From positions 126,001 through 182,531 of the forward strand of contig NW_019775380.1 in the NCBI RefSeq assembly GCF_001039355.2: a stretch of 56,531 bases of DNA, given 5' to 3'. The stretch is from Lingula anatina. Taxonomy: Eukaryota; Brachiopoda; Lingulata; Lingulida; Lingulidae. Under the pieces are notes generated by a model that was given only the letters and a program-made list of their open reading frames with translations, did no database searches and had not been told where the DNA came from. The translations under genes and the position numbers were made by a program. Positions 55,579-56,531 of this stretch are shown here, piece by piece (the stretch's first letter is position 1; every line of letters begins with the position of its first letter).

Positions 55579-56531
55579 CTAAATATAATAGGTATACTCT
55601 TATCATACATGATTTCATAGGAATAAAACTATCTTAAGCTTTAAAAAAAACTTGTTAAATAAATGCCATGAGGGGAAATGTTTCCTCCTCCGAAGAAAAA
55701 AAACATGCTATCATGCAACATAGCATTTTCTGAGGGCAATGCAAAATCTAACTAGCAACTTAGGAGAGATGCCTCTCTAGAAATATTTCTGTTCTCATCT
55801 TCTCCCCTGGTTCTATGATTCCTTAGCAACAAAATGCTTCACAGAAAAAGATTCCAATTTCCAGTCAATTTCTCTCTTGTAATTACAGTGTCAATGCAAC
55901 ACAATTTAATTTCTTTTATCTTTTTTTTTTGTATCAAAAGCCACTGATGGCACCTTTAAATCAATAGAAGCACACAATGTATAGACAGGTACATGTAGTT
56001 ATATTCCAGTCAAGGGGAAAACCAACCAGGACGATTTGTTTCCTTTTCAACAAAATTATGTCTGAGATTTAGATCTTTTTCCATTTTATGTCCAAAATGC
56101 TAAAAACATTGACCTCTGATGAAAAAAAAATAACAAAGTTATTACTGGTTAAATTTCACATATTACTGAAAAAAAAAAAAAGATGACAAATGCTACCTAA
56201 CATAAACCTATACTAAAAGGCTTAATTAGCTATTGATCCATATACAATTGAAGATGTCCATGATCCCTTGCTGCATAACTCTGGATTCATAATGTAAATG
56301 GTTCTAGCCAGACTTATTATTAAAAGCAATAAGGCGAAACGGGGAAATCGACTTGCATGTTTTAGTGAAATTCCCTCCTTTTATCAACTACTGAAAAATT
56401 AAATGAATATAGTCACTTAGCAAAATTCACAATGGTTATCTTGTGAAAAGGCACTCGTCTCACAGAATGCCGTGAACTCTTTTAAGGTAGTGGGTTTCAA
56501 ATTCAACCAAAGGAATACTCCATATGTTTTA
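55579..56531. other. MAST intron upstream of the first visible exon
   Basis: AT-rich sequence with homopolymer runs. I see no exon. The acceptor for 55578 is TTATATTTAG, weak in pyrimidines but placed in frame. Confidence 0.5.

Noticed and set aside
1-56531. CRISPR arrays, operons, rRNA or tRNA genes
   Set aside because: Eukaryotic window. No spaced direct repeats of CRISPR type, no ribosomal RNA segments, and no tRNA cloverleaf that I could recognise by eye.

Overview
The window is nuclear DNA from an animal, most likely a marine invertebrate. Genes are split by GT-AG introns of about 0.1-1 kb, the DNA is AT-rich with many microsatellites, and the families present (MAST kinase with PDZ domain, FYB/ADAP-type hSH3 adaptor, SET-domain methyltransferase) are metazoan. 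Two near-identical copies differing at about 1% of sites look like unmerged alleles, which fits a highly heterozygous animal. The phylum cannot be fixed from the sequence. Three single N characters (8618, 44562, 54357) mark assembly seams.

Layout. (1) 1-8305, plus strand: the 3' part of an FYB/ADAP-like adaptor gene, 11 coding exons plus a candidate 30-nt microexon. A long inverted repeat and a non-LTR retrotransposon remnant lie upstream. (2) 8306-11004: the convergent 3' ends of the adaptor and methyltransferase genes, with a cluster of hairpin MITEs. (3) 11005-12241, minus: a SET-domain methyltransferase whose whole coding region sits in one exon. Its 5' UTR exon or exons must lie upstream. 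(4) 12242-18040: mostly non-coding, with three weak candidate small exons. (5) 18041-22609, minus: one uninterrupted 1522-codon gene for a Pro/Gln-rich, repeat-built protein that I do not recognise. (6) 25805-55578 and beyond, minus: a MAST-family Ser/Thr kinase. Twenty-four exons join in frame over 1389 residues, in the order N-terminal Ser-rich segment, DUF1908 region, AGC kinase, C-terminal extension, PDZ and Ser-rich tail. Several phase-compatible alternative first exons lie at 39.5-42.7 kb. (7) The 12.8-kb MAST intron at 42.7-55.4 kb holds a double-hairpin transposon pair and a duplicated 0.93-kb block that I read as two concatenated haplotypes.

The genes do not form an operon or an obvious pathway. 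MAST and the FYB-like adaptor are both cytoplasmic signalling or scaffolding proteins, but nothing here shows a functional link. The best leads are the alternative N-termini of MAST (one next to a long GU-repeat in the transcript), the paired A-B hairpin elements found in the same order at two loci with a third partial copy at a polymorphic site, and the repeat architecture of the unknown 1522-residue protein.
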